A stretch of DNA of 64,000 nt from Lysobacterales bacterium (GTDB taxonomy: Bacteria > Pseudomonadota > Gammaproteobacteria > Xanthomonadales > Marinicellaceae): positions 1-64,000 of the forward strand of contig JALSLV010000108.1 of the NCBI GenBank assembly GCA_026988115.1, written 5' to 3'. The notes below the pieces were generated by a model. That model saw only the letters and a program-made list of their open reading frames with translations, was not told the origin of the DNA and made no database searches. Made by a program: the position numbers and the translations under genes. Below are positions 36,607 through 47,030 of the stretch, in pieces (the stretch's first letter is position 1; each line of letters begins with the position of its first letter).

Positions 36607-37755
36607 TTATTTAACGATAAGTTCAGTTCTTCTGTTTCGTGCGCGACCTTCAGCAGTATCATTAGTTGCAATGGGCTGTGACTCACCATAACCTTTCCAG
36701 GTCATGCGATCAGCACTAATGCCGTGAGCGGTTAAATAATCATACACAACCTTAGCACGTCTTTGTGACAAGGCTTGATTGTACGCATCAGATGCACGTG
36801 AATCCGTATGTCCAGCAACTTCAACCATAATCGTACCATGATCACCTAATGTCTTAACAGCAGCATTTAAGATTGCAATTGACTCAGGCTTTAAGGTTGA
36901 TTTATCGGTATCAAAATGAACCCCTTGAAGTTCGATAACAACTTTAACTTCACAACCATCCTTACCAACAACGGCACCCGCTTTAGAATTTGGGCACACA
37001 TCTTTAGAGTTAGCAACGCCATCTCTATCATCATCCCCATCGACAGCAATGGCACAACCTGTAGAATCAACTTTAGCACCTGGTGCTGAGTTAGGGCATC
37101 GATCATTCTGATCACTAACGCCATCATTATCACTGTCCAGTGCTGGTGCTTGTTCAACAAGTTTTGTTACTGTTGATTGTTGAGCGGCTTCTCCAATAGC
37201 AAGTGATAAACCAGTATTAAACATGTAGTTGCCAAAAGTATTTACACCTGATGCCAAGTCGTCTGAATTTTCTAATTGGTATCTCAACTCTGTCCTTAGT
37301 TTAACTCTATCAGTCAATTCTTTTGACATACCTGCTGCTAAATTTAAAACCGCATCAGTACCTGCAGAAGTTAGCCCTCGATGAATTTGTGCATTCGTAG
37401 CTAAACCTTTATGCTTCATTGCCCCAACACCTAAACCTAAATAAGGTAAAAATCCAGATGCTTCTGCAAAATGATAACGCCCCATTAAACCAAACATTGT
37501 TTGGCTAATATTACCTGAACCTCCAACTTTATCAAAAGAGGCAGTATCAACTTCCAAATCCAATGAAATATTATTTGTTACAAATTTACCAAGTGAAATA
37601 CCTACCGCTAAAGCGGATGAAACATTTTTGTCACTGTCTGGCTTAACAAAACTTACATTTGGTGTTACATACCATCGGTCATCAAAATTGGTATCTCCTG
37701 CTAATGCTGAACCTGCAGCTAATGCTAAACTTACTCCTAATACAATCTTTTTCAT
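36607..37755 (-). CDS. OmpA family outer-membrane protein with thrombospondin type-3 repeats
   Basis: 382 residues from ATG 37755, which has GGAG 8 bases upstream and begins the signal peptide MKKIVLGVSLALAAGSALA; the longer frame to 37836 adds an unlikely extension. An eight-stranded barrel (about 20-200) precedes calcium-binding type-3 repeats (DSDNDGVSDQNDRCPNS and DDRDGVANSKDVCPNS). A C-terminal OmpA domain (about 270-382) follows, with peptidoglycan-binding residues in VAGHTDSRASDAYNQALSQRRA and GRARNRRTEL. It tethers the outer membrane to peptidoglycan. Confidence 0.95.
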   Translation of the reverse strand: MKKIVLGVSLALAAGSALAGDTNFDDRWYVTPNVSFVKPDSDKNVSSALAVGISLGKFVTNNISLDLEVDTASFDKVGGSGNISQTMFGLMGRYHFAEASGFLPYLGLGVGAMKHKGLATNAQIHRGLTSAGTDAVLNLAAGMSKELTDRVKLRTELRYQLENSDDLASGVNTFGNYMFNTGLSLAIGEAAQQSTVTKLVEQAPALDSDNDGVSDQNDRCPNSAPGAKVDSTGCAIAVDGDDDRDGVANSKDVCPNSKAGAVVGKDGCEVKVVIELQGVHFDTDKSTLKPESIAILNAAVKTLGDHGTIMVEVAGHTDSRASDAYNQALSQRRAKVVYDYLTAHGISADRMTWKGYGESQPIATNDTAEGRARNRRTELIVK

Positions 37756-37890
37756 ATCTTCATCTCCAAAATTAAAATATTCATACATAATTGCGTGGAT
37801 TGTACCATATTTGTTTAAAAAGTAATAAAAGCTCATGCAATTCTTATAAATGTATACGTAATTAAAGGCAAATTAGAATAAAATGCAGCC

Positions 37891-38496
37891 ATGACACAAA
37901 TTAAAAATAGATTTAGAGGTTTTCTCCCTGTCGTGGTTGATGTTGAAACAGGAGGTTTTAATTCTCAAACCGATGCATTGCTCGAAATTGCGGCCGTAAT
38001 CATTAAACAAAAAGAAAACGGTGAATTATTTTTTGATGATGTGACTACAGCCTACGTTGAACCCTTTGAGGGCTCAAATATTGACCCTAAATCTTTAGAG
38101 GTTACAGGTATTGATTTGAATCACCCACTGCGTATGGCGATGAACGAAACTGCTGCTCTTGGAAAAATATTCACTCCAATCCGCAAAGCCATAAAAGAAG
38201 CGGGATGCAACCGCGCCATCTTAGTTGGTCACAATGCACATTTTGACTTGGGATTTGTCAATGCTGCAGTGGAACGCACTGGCATAAAACGCAATCCCTT
38301 CCACCCTTTTAGCTGCTTAGATACCGTGACCTTATCAGCTTTAGCCTATGGTCAAACAGTATTAGCCCGAGCGATAGCTGAGGCAAAAATAGAATGGGAT
38401 AAATCCCGAGCACACTCCGCCATGTATGACACTGAAAAAACAGCCGAACTGTTTTGTAAAATTCACAATTTATGGTTGGAACTTTCTCAAAAATAA
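37891..38496 (+). CDS. rnt: Ribonuclease T
   Basis: 201 residues of the DEDD exonuclease family that trims tRNA and other stable RNA 3' ends. The acidic catalytic set is visible: VVDVETGGF (Asp, Glu), [12 protein letters not shown] (Asp) and the Exo III His and Asp in [17 protein letters not shown]-terminal [17 protein letters not shown] is characteristic of RNase T. It is divergent from the OmpA gene by 135 bases. Confidence 0.96.
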   Translation: MTQIKNRFRGFLPVVVDVETGGFNSQTDALLEIAAVIIKQKENGELFFDDVTTAYVEPFEGSNIDPKSLEVTGIDLNHPLRMAMNETAALGKIFTPIRKAIKEAGCNRAILVGHNAHFDLGFVNAAVERTGIKRNPFHPFSCLDTVTLSALAYGQTVLARAIAEAKIEWDKSRAHSAMYDTEKTAELFCKIHNLWLELSQK

Positions 38497-38498
38497 TA

Positions 38499-39611
38499 TC
38501 ATCTCATCGATACACTGTGTCTAATAGTGGCAATTGAGCGAGGCACATAGACATCAACTCGCCTGGTGCAACTGTAGACTAAATCCAATTCTGGCAACTT
38601 TCCTTTGAGATCTTCCCAAATATCGTTGTGGTATTTTCCACCCCGTTCAGGTGCAATATTTTCAATTCTTTTATCCACAATTTCACTGCATTTTTCAGGA
38701 AACAATTCTTGTGGTAAATTAGTGAGTGTTGTTTGAATAGTTTCGTTAGGCTTAATGGTTTTATAGATTTTTTTAGTAAACTCTCCGCCTTTTATGCGTT
38801 TTAATCGCACCTCATCTTGGCTGAAATTACTGATTTCAATTTCTAAACCATATTCATCATTTTTTGAAATCACTTTAAATACCACATCAATATTACGATT
38901 CAGAATCAAGCGATTCATGTCATTCAATGGCAAATGCCAATCCTGATTAATTTCACAATGCATTAAGGCTATCCATTTGGCAGAATATTCACCCAGAAAA
39001 CCTGCATACTCCAAGGTCTTATCTCCATCGACAACAGATGCCACGACTTTTTTATTGATGTGCGCTTCCAAAATTTGGTCGTATTCTTTGCCCACCGCTC
39101 CAATTGCGGTAGACCCCACCTGCTTTAGTTTTTTTTCATTGGCTTTTATCAACTCTCCCGCACTGGATTTCATCCTATTGAGGAAAACACTCAAAGTATC
39201 ACTAAAAGCTTCTTGAAAATTACTAATAAAATTACGAAGTTGACGAATAAAGCGTCTTAATTTCCCTGGTTTTGAGACATTTTTAATTTCCTCCAATCGC
39301 CTTTTCTTATTTTCAGGCGATAATTCATCGTGATAACGTAGAATCAACTTAAGGTTATCCAAGTCAGCTTGATAAAAAATATAACTATCCACCCACGCAC
39401 CGCCACTGGATTGGTAGGGTTTGGAAAACAATAATTTCAAACCATTGGCATAAATCTTAGCATTGCCCCACATGCGTTTATTATCCCTACGAACAAGCGT
39501 GATGTGAAATCCACGGATTGATTTGAGTACGCGGTCAAAATTTTGCACAATTCGCGATAGAAGTGCGGTGAAAAAGATAATGACAACTGTTGCGATTAAG
39601 ATGTTATCCAT
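38499..39611 (-). CDS. Membrane-anchored protein of unknown function
   Basis: 370 residues. One N-terminal transmembrane helix (about 5-23, LIATVVIIFFTALLSRI) precedes a soluble region with a Lys-rich central part (ENKKRRLEEIKNVSKPGKLRRF). A beta-rich domain follows (about 190-340), containing WHLPLNDMNRLILNRNIDVVFKV and LKRIKGGEFTKKIYKTI. No catalytic motif or family recognised. It is convergent with rnt, with only 2 bases between the stops. Confidence 0.65.
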   Translation of the reverse strand: MDNILIATVVIIFFTALLSRIVQNFDRVLKSIRGFHITLVRRDNKRMWGNAKIYANGLKLLFSKPYQSSGGAWVDSYIFYQADLDNLKLILRYHDELSPENKKRRLEEIKNVSKPGKLRRFIRQLRNFISNFQEAFSDTLSVFLNRMKSSAGELIKANEKKLKQVGSTAIGAVGKEYDQILEAHINKKVVASVVDGDKTLEYAGFLGEYSAKWIALMHCEINQDWHLPLNDMNRLILNRNIDVVFKVISKNDEYGLEIEISNFSQDEVRLKRIKGGEFTKKIYKTIKPNETIQTTLTNLPQELFPEKCSEIVDKRIENIAPERGGKYHNDIWEDLKGKLPELDLVYSCTRRVDVYVPRSIATIRHSVSMR

Positions 39612-39806
39612 AGAAAAAAAACGTCAATTAAGTTACCAGTGATTATCGTTGTTTTATCGAAACATTGCAACAGCTATTGCCCTCAAATAAAACTCCCCAC
39701 AGAAGAACACCTGTTGTCTGGTTAAACATTTTACTTGATAAAATACGATAAACGTCCAAAATACTACACTACCATTCAAAACATGAGAGCAAGTTAGAAA
39801 ATTAAA

Positions 39807-40313
39807 TCACTGTCCGGAACGAACTAAACGGACACGACTGCTAACGCCACTGCCGTCGCTGAAGCCGACACCCCAAGCATAGTTAGGACTGCTAGCAAAA
39901 GGCGAGGACGACCAAAACCAATCGATTGGCGTGTTAGGAAATGCCACTTCATTGATAGCTGGATTGTAGCAATTAATGGCTGCAATACTTTGTAACTCTT
40001 CTATATTGGGTAAACGCCAATTGTTAAATCCAGCAAAACCTGTAGTATTTAATGTTTCTGGAATGGCGAGTGCTTGTTGCCAAGTGTGCGTGCTTGCAGT
40101 ACCTGTTAAACAATCTGTTCCTGACAAACCTTCACTGCATTGTTTCCACATCAAGCCTGTTTTATTATCTGTGACGACATTGTCACCCGAAATTAGTTGA
40201 ATATTATAGCGAGAATTAGGCCATTCATCGGTGATATAGTCTGCACAGGTTCTTGCTGCATTTGCTGTTTGTGAAAAGATTAATGTTAATAGTAGTGTTG
40301 CAATGCTTTTCAT
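39807..40313 (-). CDS. Exported DUF1566 (Lcl C-terminal domain) protein
   Basis: 168 residues with a signal peptide cut near residue 19 (TANA-AR). The DUF1566 pattern is clear: VTDNKTGLMWKQCSEG, TWQQALAIPETLN, FNNWRLPNIEELQSI and FWSSSPF. Conserved Cys pairs suggest a disulphide. The domain occurs in surface-exposed and adhesion-related proteins of gammaproteobacteria and spirochaetes; the ligand is unknown. An AAAGGAGG site precedes the ATG, and the ATG overlaps the stop of a start-less upstream reading frame (ATGA). This suggests it was once, or still is, the second gene of an operon. Confidence 0.85.
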   Translation of the reverse strand: MKSIATLLLTLIFSQTANAARTCADYITDEWPNSRYNIQLISGDNVVTDNKTGLMWKQCSEGLSGTDCLTGTASTHTWQQALAIPETLNTTGFAGFNNWRLPNIEELQSIAAINCYNPAINEVAFPNTPIDWFWSSSPFASSPNYAWGVGFSDGSGVSSRVRLVRSGQ

Positions 40314-40651
40314 ATTGCCTCCTTTGGGTTTAAATTATTTGAGATATAAATTTGTGAAACTTTTCTTTTTCTTAACTTGTTATTGACATAACCTTGCTGG
40401 GTAACGACAACATAAGAAACCGTATTTGTTTGTAGGGTTTTCAAAATTTTGAGTAAATTAGCTTGATGGCATTCAAACCAGTTAGGTTTTATTTTTGATT
40501 GTTTGAATAGAGTTTTAACGACATTGGTTGTTTTGATAATTTTACACCCGTCATTGCGATGAGCTTTAGCGACGTGGCACCAAACGGCAGGATCGCCGTT
40601 TTGCCACGCGAAGCGACCCGAAGGGCTTGGAGCAGGAGCGGAAAGACAATC
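40310..40651 (-). pseudogene. Start-less reading frame running through a palindromic repeat; likely gene remnant
   Basis: An open frame of 113 codons ends in TGA (40312-40310), which overlaps the ATG of the DUF1566 gene. Its last 75 or so codons look like real protein: for example QTNTVSYVVVTQQGYVNNKL, then RKRKVSQIYISNNLNPKEAI. Upstream, the frame continues in phase through a TCATTGCGATGAG-type repeat, reading CHVAKAHRNDGCK, then meets a stop at 40654. No ATG or GTG start exists in the frame; a TTG near position 40445 is the only weak candidate. The simplest reading is a gene whose 5' part was lost or interrupted at the repeat. Protein family not recognised. Confidence 0.5.
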
Positions 40652-40834
40652 TCATAAAAAGAACGACTATCTAACAGATTGCCACGGTCTTACCTCCCTC
40701 GCAATGACGGTGCTGCTTTTCTCTCGTGCCTCCTTCGCAATGACAGTACTGATTTACTCTCGTTCCCATGCTGCGCATGGGAATGCTTAATGCCTGAGTT
40801 TCCGATACACTCCCACGCAGAGCGTGGGAGCGAG
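40550..40834. repeat. Cluster of short palindromic repeats
   Basis: This lies in the 590-bp gene-poor gap before acnB. Copies or fragments of the TCATTGCGAGGAG family lie at 40550-40635, 40677-40709 and 40725-40745. A second family, an inverted pair with core CTCGTTCCCATGCTGCGC, occupies 40758-40786 and 40808-40834. From 40835 to 40905 nothing is recognised. The translations of these stretches in other frames are not genes. Confidence 0.8.
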
Positions 40835-40905
40835 TTTAGATACCGAATCCACATCAAGTACGGGTACCCACAAGAGATACGCCCTACGGAAGTTTACCTT
40901 ATCTT

Positions 40906-43713
40906 CTAAAAAGCAATCTTATGATCGCTTATTAGTTTTGTTGTCATTTGCTTTAACGGTGGGGCAAACATGGTGAGTTTAATGCCTTTTACGGCGGCTT
41001 TGTATTCTTCAAGTGTTGGGGTTCTGCCCAATACGGCTGAAAGAAAGACCACGGGCGTGGATGCCAATAATGACTCACCTGTTTTGGTTTCGGTATCTGC
41101 CACTACGCGTCCTTTAAACAATCGTGTTGAGGTTGCCATGACGGTATCGCCTTTTTCTGCCTTTTCTTGGTTGCCCATGCAAAGGTTGCAGCCTGGTCGC
41201 TCTAGGTATAATATGTTTTCATATTTTGTTCGTGCATGGTTTTTGGGGGCGTTATCATCAAACTCAAAGCCACAATATTTTTGCAGTACTTGCCAGTCGC
41301 CTTCTTCTTTCAGTTCTTCAATAATATTGTAAGTTGGGGCAGTAACCACCAATGGTGCTTTAAATTCGACTTTGCCCTGTTGTTGTTCAAGATTTTTTAG
41401 CATTTTTGCGACTATTTTAATATCGCCTTTGTGCACCATACAGGAGCCAACGAAACCCAAATCAACTTTCTTTGCGCCTTTGTAATAAGAAAGTTCTCTG
41501 ATGGTATCGTGCGTATAGCGTTTTGACACGTCTTCATTGTGCACATCAGGGTCTGCTATCATTGGTTCATCAATGGTGTCTAAATCGACCACAAATTCTG
41601 CCGCATACTTGGCATTATCATCAGGAGTCAGCGGTGGTTTTTTGCCTGACTTAATTTCTTGTATGCGTTTATTTGCCAAGTCAATCAATCCTTGTAAGAC
41701 TTGTTTTTGGTTGTCCATGCCTTTGTCAATCATAATCTTAATGCGACTTTTAGAAATCTCTAATGACTCAATTAGCGTTTGGTCTTGAGAAATACAAATG
41801 GAGGCTTTTGCTTTCATTTCTGCCGTCCAGTCGGTGAATGTAAAGGCTTGGTCGGCTTGTAATGTGCCGATATGCACTTCTATAATTCTGCCCTGAAAGA
41901 CATTTTCACCTTTAAAGTGTTTGAGCATTTGGTATTGAGTGGCGTGCACCACGTCACGAAAGTCCATGTGGTCTTGCATTGTGCCTTTGAAAGTCACTTT
42001 AACCGACTCGGGTATGGGCATGCTTGCCTCACCTGTTGCTAAAGCCAATGCCACGGTGCCAGAATCCGCCCCAAATGCCACGCCTTTTGACATTCTGGTG
42101 TGTGAATCACCACCGATAATAACCGCCCAATCGTCAACGGTAATATCGTTAAGCACCTTGTGAATGACATCGGTCATTGGCTTGTATTCACCTTTTGGAT
42201 CGCGTCCAGTAATAAGACCAAAGTCGTTCATAAATTTCATTAATCGTGGGATATTTGCCTTAGACTTATCATCCCAAACCGAAGCGGTATGACAGCCTGA
42301 TTGGTATCCTGCATCAACAATCGGTGAAATGGTGGTGGCTGCCATCATTTCAAGTTCTTGTGAGGTCATTAGCCCTGTGGTGTCTTGTGAGCCAACAATA
42401 TTGACTTCTACACGCACATAAGAGCCAGCGTGTAATATTGCACCCGGTGTTGCACCCACAACATTTTTATTGAATATTTTTTCAACCGCCGTTAATCCTT
42501 GATCATCATGAGTCACCTCTTTTGAGGATGCATACACAGGAATAACTTCTGTACCCAAGACTTTTGTGGCAAAGGCTTGCAGTTTTTTACCAAAGACAAT
42601 GGCATAGGAGCCACCCGCTTTTATAAATTCCAATTTTTGGGGAGTAAGAGCTGTGGAAATGTCTTTAACTTCTTTGTCGCCTTTATACAGCTTTTTCTCT
42701 TTGGTGTTAACCGTAAGCACCGTTCCTGTATCGACAGAATAAACTTCTTCAAGCACTGGATTTCCTTCTTCATCAACAACCACATTGCCTTGGTCGTCAT
42801 ATTTTTTTGCCCAATTTTTAAGGTCGATACCAATGCCACCAGTGACGCCCACTGTGGTTAAGAAAATGGGCGAAATACCGTTGGTGCCTGCAATAACTGG
42901 GGCAATATTAATAAATGGCACATAGGGGCTGGCTTTTTTACCTGTCCATAATGCAACATTATTCACCCCTGACATGCGTGAGGAACCCACGCCCATTGTG
43001 CCTTTATCGGCAACCAACATCACGCGTTTATCAGGGTGTTGTTTTTGTAATGCGATAAGGTTTTGTTGTTGTTCTTTGTTGTGTTCAAAAAGGCATTGTC
43101 CATGCAACTCGCGATCCGAGCGTGAGTGTGCATCACCACCAGGAGAAAGTAAATCCGTTGAGATATCACCAATACCTACAACAAAGGTCACGATTTTTAT
43201 TTCTTCTTCAACATCGGGCAATTTGGTGAAAAATTCTGCTTTGGCATAACTTTCAATAATGTCTTTGGCAATTTCATTACCATTATTATAAGCATCTTCA
43301 AGACGTTTGGTATCGGCATCGTACAAAAACACTTGTGTTTTAAGCACTTTTGCCGCCTGTTGGGCTATGTCTTCATCATTGCCTAATGCCAAATCAAGTA
43401 AAACCTCAACCGAAGGCCCGCCTTTCATGTGTGATAGTTGTTCAAAAGCAAAAGCAGGGCTAATTTCTTCTACAATTGATTGCCCTAAAATTATTTCTTT
43501 TAAAAATTGAGCCTTAACACTCGCGGCACTGGTGGTTCCGGGTAAAACATTATAAATAAAAAAGTTTAATGACTCTTTACGGTGTTTGTGAGCAACATCT
43601 TTTATCTGTGCAATGATTTCACTTAACAATTCATCATTATCAATTGGCTTTGGGTGCAGCCCTGTCAATTTTCTGTTTTCAATTTCTATCAGGTATTTAC
43701 TGTATTTACTCAT
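40906..43713 (-). CDS. acnB: Aconitate hydratase B (bifunctional aconitase / 2-methylisocitrate dehydratase)
   Basis: 935 residues from ATG 43713 (MSKYSKYLIEIENRK), which has GGAT upstream; the track to 43776 is longer than needed. An N-terminal helical repeat domain (about 1-160), then the swivel domain, then the catalytic domains. Iron-sulphur Cys are in FVGSCMVHKGD and GCNLCMGN, and IIGGDSHTRMSKGVAFGADSG carries the active-site Ser/Arg region. It is about 70 residues longer than E. coli AcnB, with an extra stretch DDQGNVVVDEEGNPVLEEVY that I associate with Bacteroidetes-type AcnB, so horizontal transfer is possible. Tricarboxylic acid cycle. Divergent from acnA. Confidence 0.95.
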   Translation of the reverse strand: MSKYSKYLIEIENRKLTGLHPKPIDNDELLSEIIAQIKDVAHKHRKESLNFFIYNVLPGTTSAASVKAQFLKEIILGQSIVEEISPAFAFEQLSHMKGGPSVEVLLDLALGNDEDIAQQAAKVLKTQVFLYDADTKRLEDAYNNGNEIAKDIIESYAKAEFFTKLPDVEEEIKIVTFVVGIGDISTDLLSPGGDAHSRSDRELHGQCLFEHNKEQQQNLIALQKQHPDKRVMLVADKGTMGVGSSRMSGVNNVALWTGKKASPYVPFINIAPVIAGTNGISPIFLTTVGVTGGIGIDLKNWAKKYDDQGNVVVDEEGNPVLEEVYSVDTGTVLTVNTKEKKLYKGDKEVKDISTALTPQKLEFIKAGGSYAIVFGKKLQAFATKVLGTEVIPVYASSKEVTHDDQGLTAVEKIFNKNVVGATPGAILHAGSYVRVEVNIVGSQDTTGLMTSQELEMMAATTISPIVDAGYQSGCHTASVWDDKSKANIPRLMKFMNDFGLITGRDPKGEYKPMTDVIHKVLNDITVDDWAVIIGGDSHTRMSKGVAFGADSGTVALALATGEASMPIPESVKVTFKGTMQDHMDFRDVVHATQYQMLKHFKGENVFQGRIIEVHIGTLQADQAFTFTDWTAEMKAKASICISQDQTLIESLEISKSRIKIMIDKGMDNQKQVLQGLIDLANKRIQEIKSGKKPPLTPDDNAKYAAEFVVDLDTIDEPMIADPDVHNEDVSKRYTHDTIRELSYYKGAKKVDLGFVGSCMVHKGDIKIVAKMLKNLEQQQGKVEFKAPLVVTAPTYNIIEELKEEGDWQVLQKYCGFEFDDNAPKNHARTKYENILYLERPGCNLCMGNQEKAEKGDTVMATSTRLFKGRVVADTETKTGESLLASTPVVFLSAVLGRTPTLEEYKAAVKGIKLTMFAPPLKQMTTKLISDHKIAF

Positions 43714-43820
43714 GTTATTTATCCGCTTTAAAATTTGGGTGACTTCTGCATTTTGCATCAAACGCAAAAAAACCAATTATATCAATTTTTAGGCTGATTT
43801 CATATTGGACAAACTCTCTA

Positions 43821-43849
43821 TTGGAATTTTAGTTAAAAAAGAGGATAAT
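43821..43849 (+). promoter_or_regulatory. Promoter of acnA
   Basis: TTGGAA (43821-43826), a 17-base spacer, GATAAT (43844-43849). It is 58 bases before the acnA start and within the 193-bp acnB/acnA divergent gap. Confidence 0.55.
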
Positions 43850-43906
43850 AGAGGTACTGGGTAACTCAGCCAACCATCCTACACATATATTAAAGGAGTT
43901 TTATAC

Positions 43907-46567
43907 ATGAGCAATTCATTCAAAACCGCCACTACATTGTCTTGTAATGGCAAAGACTATCAAATTCATAACTTGCAGGAATTAAGCAAAACAGAAAATG
44001 TGGCGCGTTTACCTTACAGTTTAAAAATACTATTAGAAAATTTACTGCGTCATGAAGACGGTATTGATATTACCGTTGAAGACATTAAGGCATTGTGTAA
44101 CTGGGATGCCAAAGCCACACCATCGACAGAAATCGCTTTTACACCGTCAAGAGTTGTTTTGCAGGACTTTACAGGGGTTCCTGCCGTGGTGGATTTAGCC
44201 GCTATGCGTGATGCCATGAAAAACTTAGGTGGCGATGTACAAAAGATTAATCCATTGTCTCCTGCCGAATTAGTCATTGACCATTCGGTTCAAGTCGATA
44301 AATTTGGCAACATCCGTGCTGAATCTGAAAACGAAAGAATTGAATACGAACGCAATATGGAGCGTTATGGTTTCTTAAAATGGGGGCAAACTGCCTTTGA
44401 TAATTTCAAAGTAGTTCCTCCTGGCAACGGAATAGTTCACCAAGTTAATTTAGAAAAATTAGCACTGGTTACCTTTGGCGTAGAAAAAAATGGCGTGTTG
44501 CAAGCTTATCCCGATACCGTCGTTGGCACGGATTCACACACCACCATGATTAATGGCATTGGCGTACTGGGATGGGGTGTTGGTGGCATTGAAGCCGAAG
44601 CGGCGATGCTTGGGCAAGCCATTTCCATGTTAATTCCACAAGTGGTTGGTTTTAAACTAACGGGCAAACTGCCTGAAGGCACAACCGCCACCGATTTGGT
44701 ACTAACCGTTGTGCAAATGTTAAGAAAACACGGTTGTGTGGGCAAATTTGTTGAATTTTATGGCGATGGTTTACAACATTTGCCTTTGGCTGATAGGGCA
44801 ACAATTGCCAATATGGCACCTGAATACGGGGCAACTTGTGGTATTTTCCCAGTGGATAAGGAAGCCATTAAATATTTAGAACTGTCAGGACGAGAGGCTG
44901 ACCAAATCGCCTTAGTCGAGGCTTATGCCAAAGCCCAAGGCATGTGGCATACCGCTGATACGCCTGTTGCAGATTATTCATCCACCCTTGAGTTAGACAT
45001 CAGCACAGTTGTACCCAGCATTTCAGGGCCAAAACGTCCACAAGACCGAATTATATTGTCAGAAGCCAAAGCCAAGTACCAAGATTTATTTGCCGATATG
45101 GAAAAAGGCAGAGAGAAAAAAACTGTTGCGGTCAAAGGCGAACATGAGGACTTTGAATTTCGAGATGGAAATATCGTCGTCGCTGCCATTACGTCTTGTA
45201 CCAACACATCCAATCCAGCGGTAATGATTGGTGCGGGTTTATTGGCAAAAAATGCTGCAGAAAAAGGCTTGCAAGTTAAACCTTGGGTAAAAACCTCATT
45301 AGCACCTGGCTCACGTGTGGTGACTTCCTATTTAAAAAGTGCTGGCGTGCTTGATGATTTAGAAAAGTTAAATTTCTATGTCGTGGGTTATGGCTGCACC
45401 ACCTGTATTGGTAATTCAGGCCCGCTTGACCCCGCAATTTCTAAAGCCATTAATGACAATGACTTGGTTGCCACTTCAGTATTATCAGGCAATAGAAACT
45501 TTGAAGGCAGAATTCATGCCGATATTAAGATGAACTTCCTCGCCTCTCCGCCTTTGGTTGTGGCTTATGCGATTGCAGGTACGATTGATTTTGACTTAAA
45601 CAAAGATTCATTGGGCAATGACCACGATGGAAATCCAGTTTATTTGAAAGATATATGGCCCAGTGCCCATGAAGTTCAAGAATCCATTACAGCCAACATC
45701 AACCCAGCAATGTTTGCCAAAGGATACGAAAACGTCTTTATAGGCGACGATAAATGGCAAGCAGTTGAAACGGTGCAATCAGAAATTTTTAATTGGCAAG
45801 AAGACTCAACCTACATCAAAAATCCTCCCTACTTCGATGGCATGACCTTAGATGTGGGCACAATTGATGATATTCATGGCGCAAGGTGTTTGGCACGTCT
45901 TGGTGATTCTGTCACTACTGACCACATTTCACCTGCTGGAGCCATTGCTGAGGATTCGCCAGCTGGCAAATACTTAAAAGGAAAAGGCGTAGCCAAAGCC
46001 CAATTTAATTCCTACGGTTCACGACGCGGTAACCACGAAGTGATGATGCGAGGCACCTTTGCCAATATTAGATTGCGCAACCAATTGGCTCCAGGCACCG
46101 AAGGCAGTTGGACCAGACACCAGCCAACCGATGCAGAAATGTCCATCTTTGAAGCTGCAGAGATTTACGCCAAAGAAGGCACACCATTGGTGGTGATAGC
46201 TGGTTCGCAATACGGTACAGGCTCATCCCGTGATTGGGCAGCCAAAGGCACCTTGTTATTGGGCGTTAAAGCGGTGATTGTTGAAAGTTACGAACGCATA
46301 CATCGCTCCAATTTAGTCGGCATGGGCGTTTTACCATTGCAATTTAAAGAAGGTCAAACTGCCGATTCATTAGGCTTAAGCGGTCATGAATCCTATGAAA
46401 TCACAGGTTTAGATAACGGCAATTCCAAAACAGCCCACGTGGTTGCCAAGACCAATGATGGCAAGAAAACTGAATTTGATGTGTTAGTAAGAATTGACAC
46501 GCCAAAAGAAGTGGAATACATGCGTCATGGCGGCATATTGCACTATGTTTTGAGGCAATTGGCTTAA
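43907..46567 (+). CDS. acnA: Aconitate hydratase A
   Basis: 886 residues, full length. The 4Fe-4S cysteines appear in [10 protein letters not shown] (one) and [12 protein letters not shown] (two). [31 protein letters not shown] and [39 protein letters not shown] are characteristic. The enzyme interconverts citrate and isocitrate and, as in other bacteria, may bind RNA when its cluster is lost. GGAG lies 9 bases before the ATG. Divergent from acnB, so the window encodes both aconitases side by side. Confidence 0.97.
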   Translation: MSNSFKTATTLSCNGKDYQIHNLQELSKTENVARLPYSLKILLENLLRHEDGIDITVEDIKALCNWDAKATPSTEIAFTPSRVVLQDFTGVPAVVDLAAMRDAMKNLGGDVQKINPLSPAELVIDHSVQVDKFGNIRAESENERIEYERNMERYGFLKWGQTAFDNFKVVPPGNGIVHQVNLEKLALVTFGVEKNGVLQAYPDTVVGTDSHTTMINGIGVLGWGVGGIEAEAAMLGQAISMLIPQVVGFKLTGKLPEGTTATDLVLTVVQMLRKHGCVGKFVEFYGDGLQHLPLADRATIANMAPEYGATCGIFPVDKEAIKYLELSGREADQIALVEAYAKAQGMWHTADTPVADYSSTLELDISTVVPSISGPKRPQDRIILSEAKAKYQDLFADMEKGREKKTVAVKGEHEDFEFRDGNIVVAAITSCTNTSNPAVMIGAGLLAKNAAEKGLQVKPWVKTSLAPGSRVVTSYLKSAGVLDDLEKLNFYVVGYGCTTCIGNSGPLDPAISKAINDNDLVATSVLSGNRNFEGRIHADIKMNFLASPPLVVAYAIAGTIDFDLNKDSLGNDHDGNPVYLKDIWPSAHEVQESITANINPAMFAKGYENVFIGDDKWQAVETVQSEIFNWQEDSTYIKNPPYFDGMTLDVGTIDDIHGARCLARLGDSVTTDHISPAGAIAEDSPAGKYLKGKGVAKAQFNSYGSRRGNHEVMMRGTFANIRLRNQLAPGTEGSWTRHQPTDAEMSIFEAAEIYAKEGTPLVVIAGSQYGTGSSRDWAAKGTLLLGVKAVIVESYERIHRSNLVGMGVLPLQFKEGQTADSLGLSGHESYEITGLDNGNSKTAHVVAKTNDGKKTEFDVLVRIDTPKEVEYMRHGGILHYVLRQLA

Positions 46568-46585
46568 TTATCTGTTAATTCATTT

Positions 46586-46614
46586 AAAACCCTGTTATTG
46601 CAACAGGGTTTTTT
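46586..46614 (+). terminator. Intrinsic terminator of acnA
   Basis: An 11-bp stem (46586-46596 with 46602-46612), loop ATTGC, followed by a T tract. It lies 19 bases after the stop codon. Confidence 0.9.
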
Positions 46615-47030
46615 AAAACAGCTCTGATCAAATAAACATAGATTAAAATCGCCAATTCAATCAAATACTCCAACCCCATCGCTTACAACTTCTAAAAGAT
46701 ATTTAATTTCCTAGAATTTCAACCTCCTTAATGCGGCATAACACCAGTCATTAAGTAAGTTCCATATATTGTTATATTAACCCTGCGGTATAATACCGCA
46801 GGGTTAATATTAATCCAACTTTCCATATTTTCTTACTGAAATTTAGCATAATTATAGTTACTTGAGTCAGATTCAAAATCTTTTAACCAAAAACACTAAG
46901 CTCATTAAGGGATTGGAATATACTTTGGTTTTTCTATGTTTTGAATAGAAATTCTACTTGGTTGTTCATCTATTGGTATTGATCTGGGTTATTGCTTTTC
47001 GCTGCGTTCGTTATGCCGTTGTGCGATAAA
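46615..47030. other. Gene-free stretch with a 37-bp palindrome
   Basis: No open reading frame with coding character is visible on either strand. The only strong structure is the perfect palindrome at 46774-46810. The segment 46985-47030 is mildly GC-richer. Confidence 0.6.
46774..46810. repeat. Perfect 37-bp palindrome (18-bp arms, 1-bp centre)
   Basis: The arm ATATTAACCCTGCGGTAT at 46774-46791 is exactly complementary to 46793-46810. As RNA it would form a long hairpin; as DNA it could bind a dimeric protein. It is not followed by a T tract and does not resemble the other repeats in this window. Confidence 0.85.

Noticed and set aside
40679-40909. Plus-strand 76-codon reading frame
   Set aside because: It lies wholly within two palindromic repeat families and the translation is a typical repeat product (RNDGAAFLSCLLRNDS), so it is not a gene.
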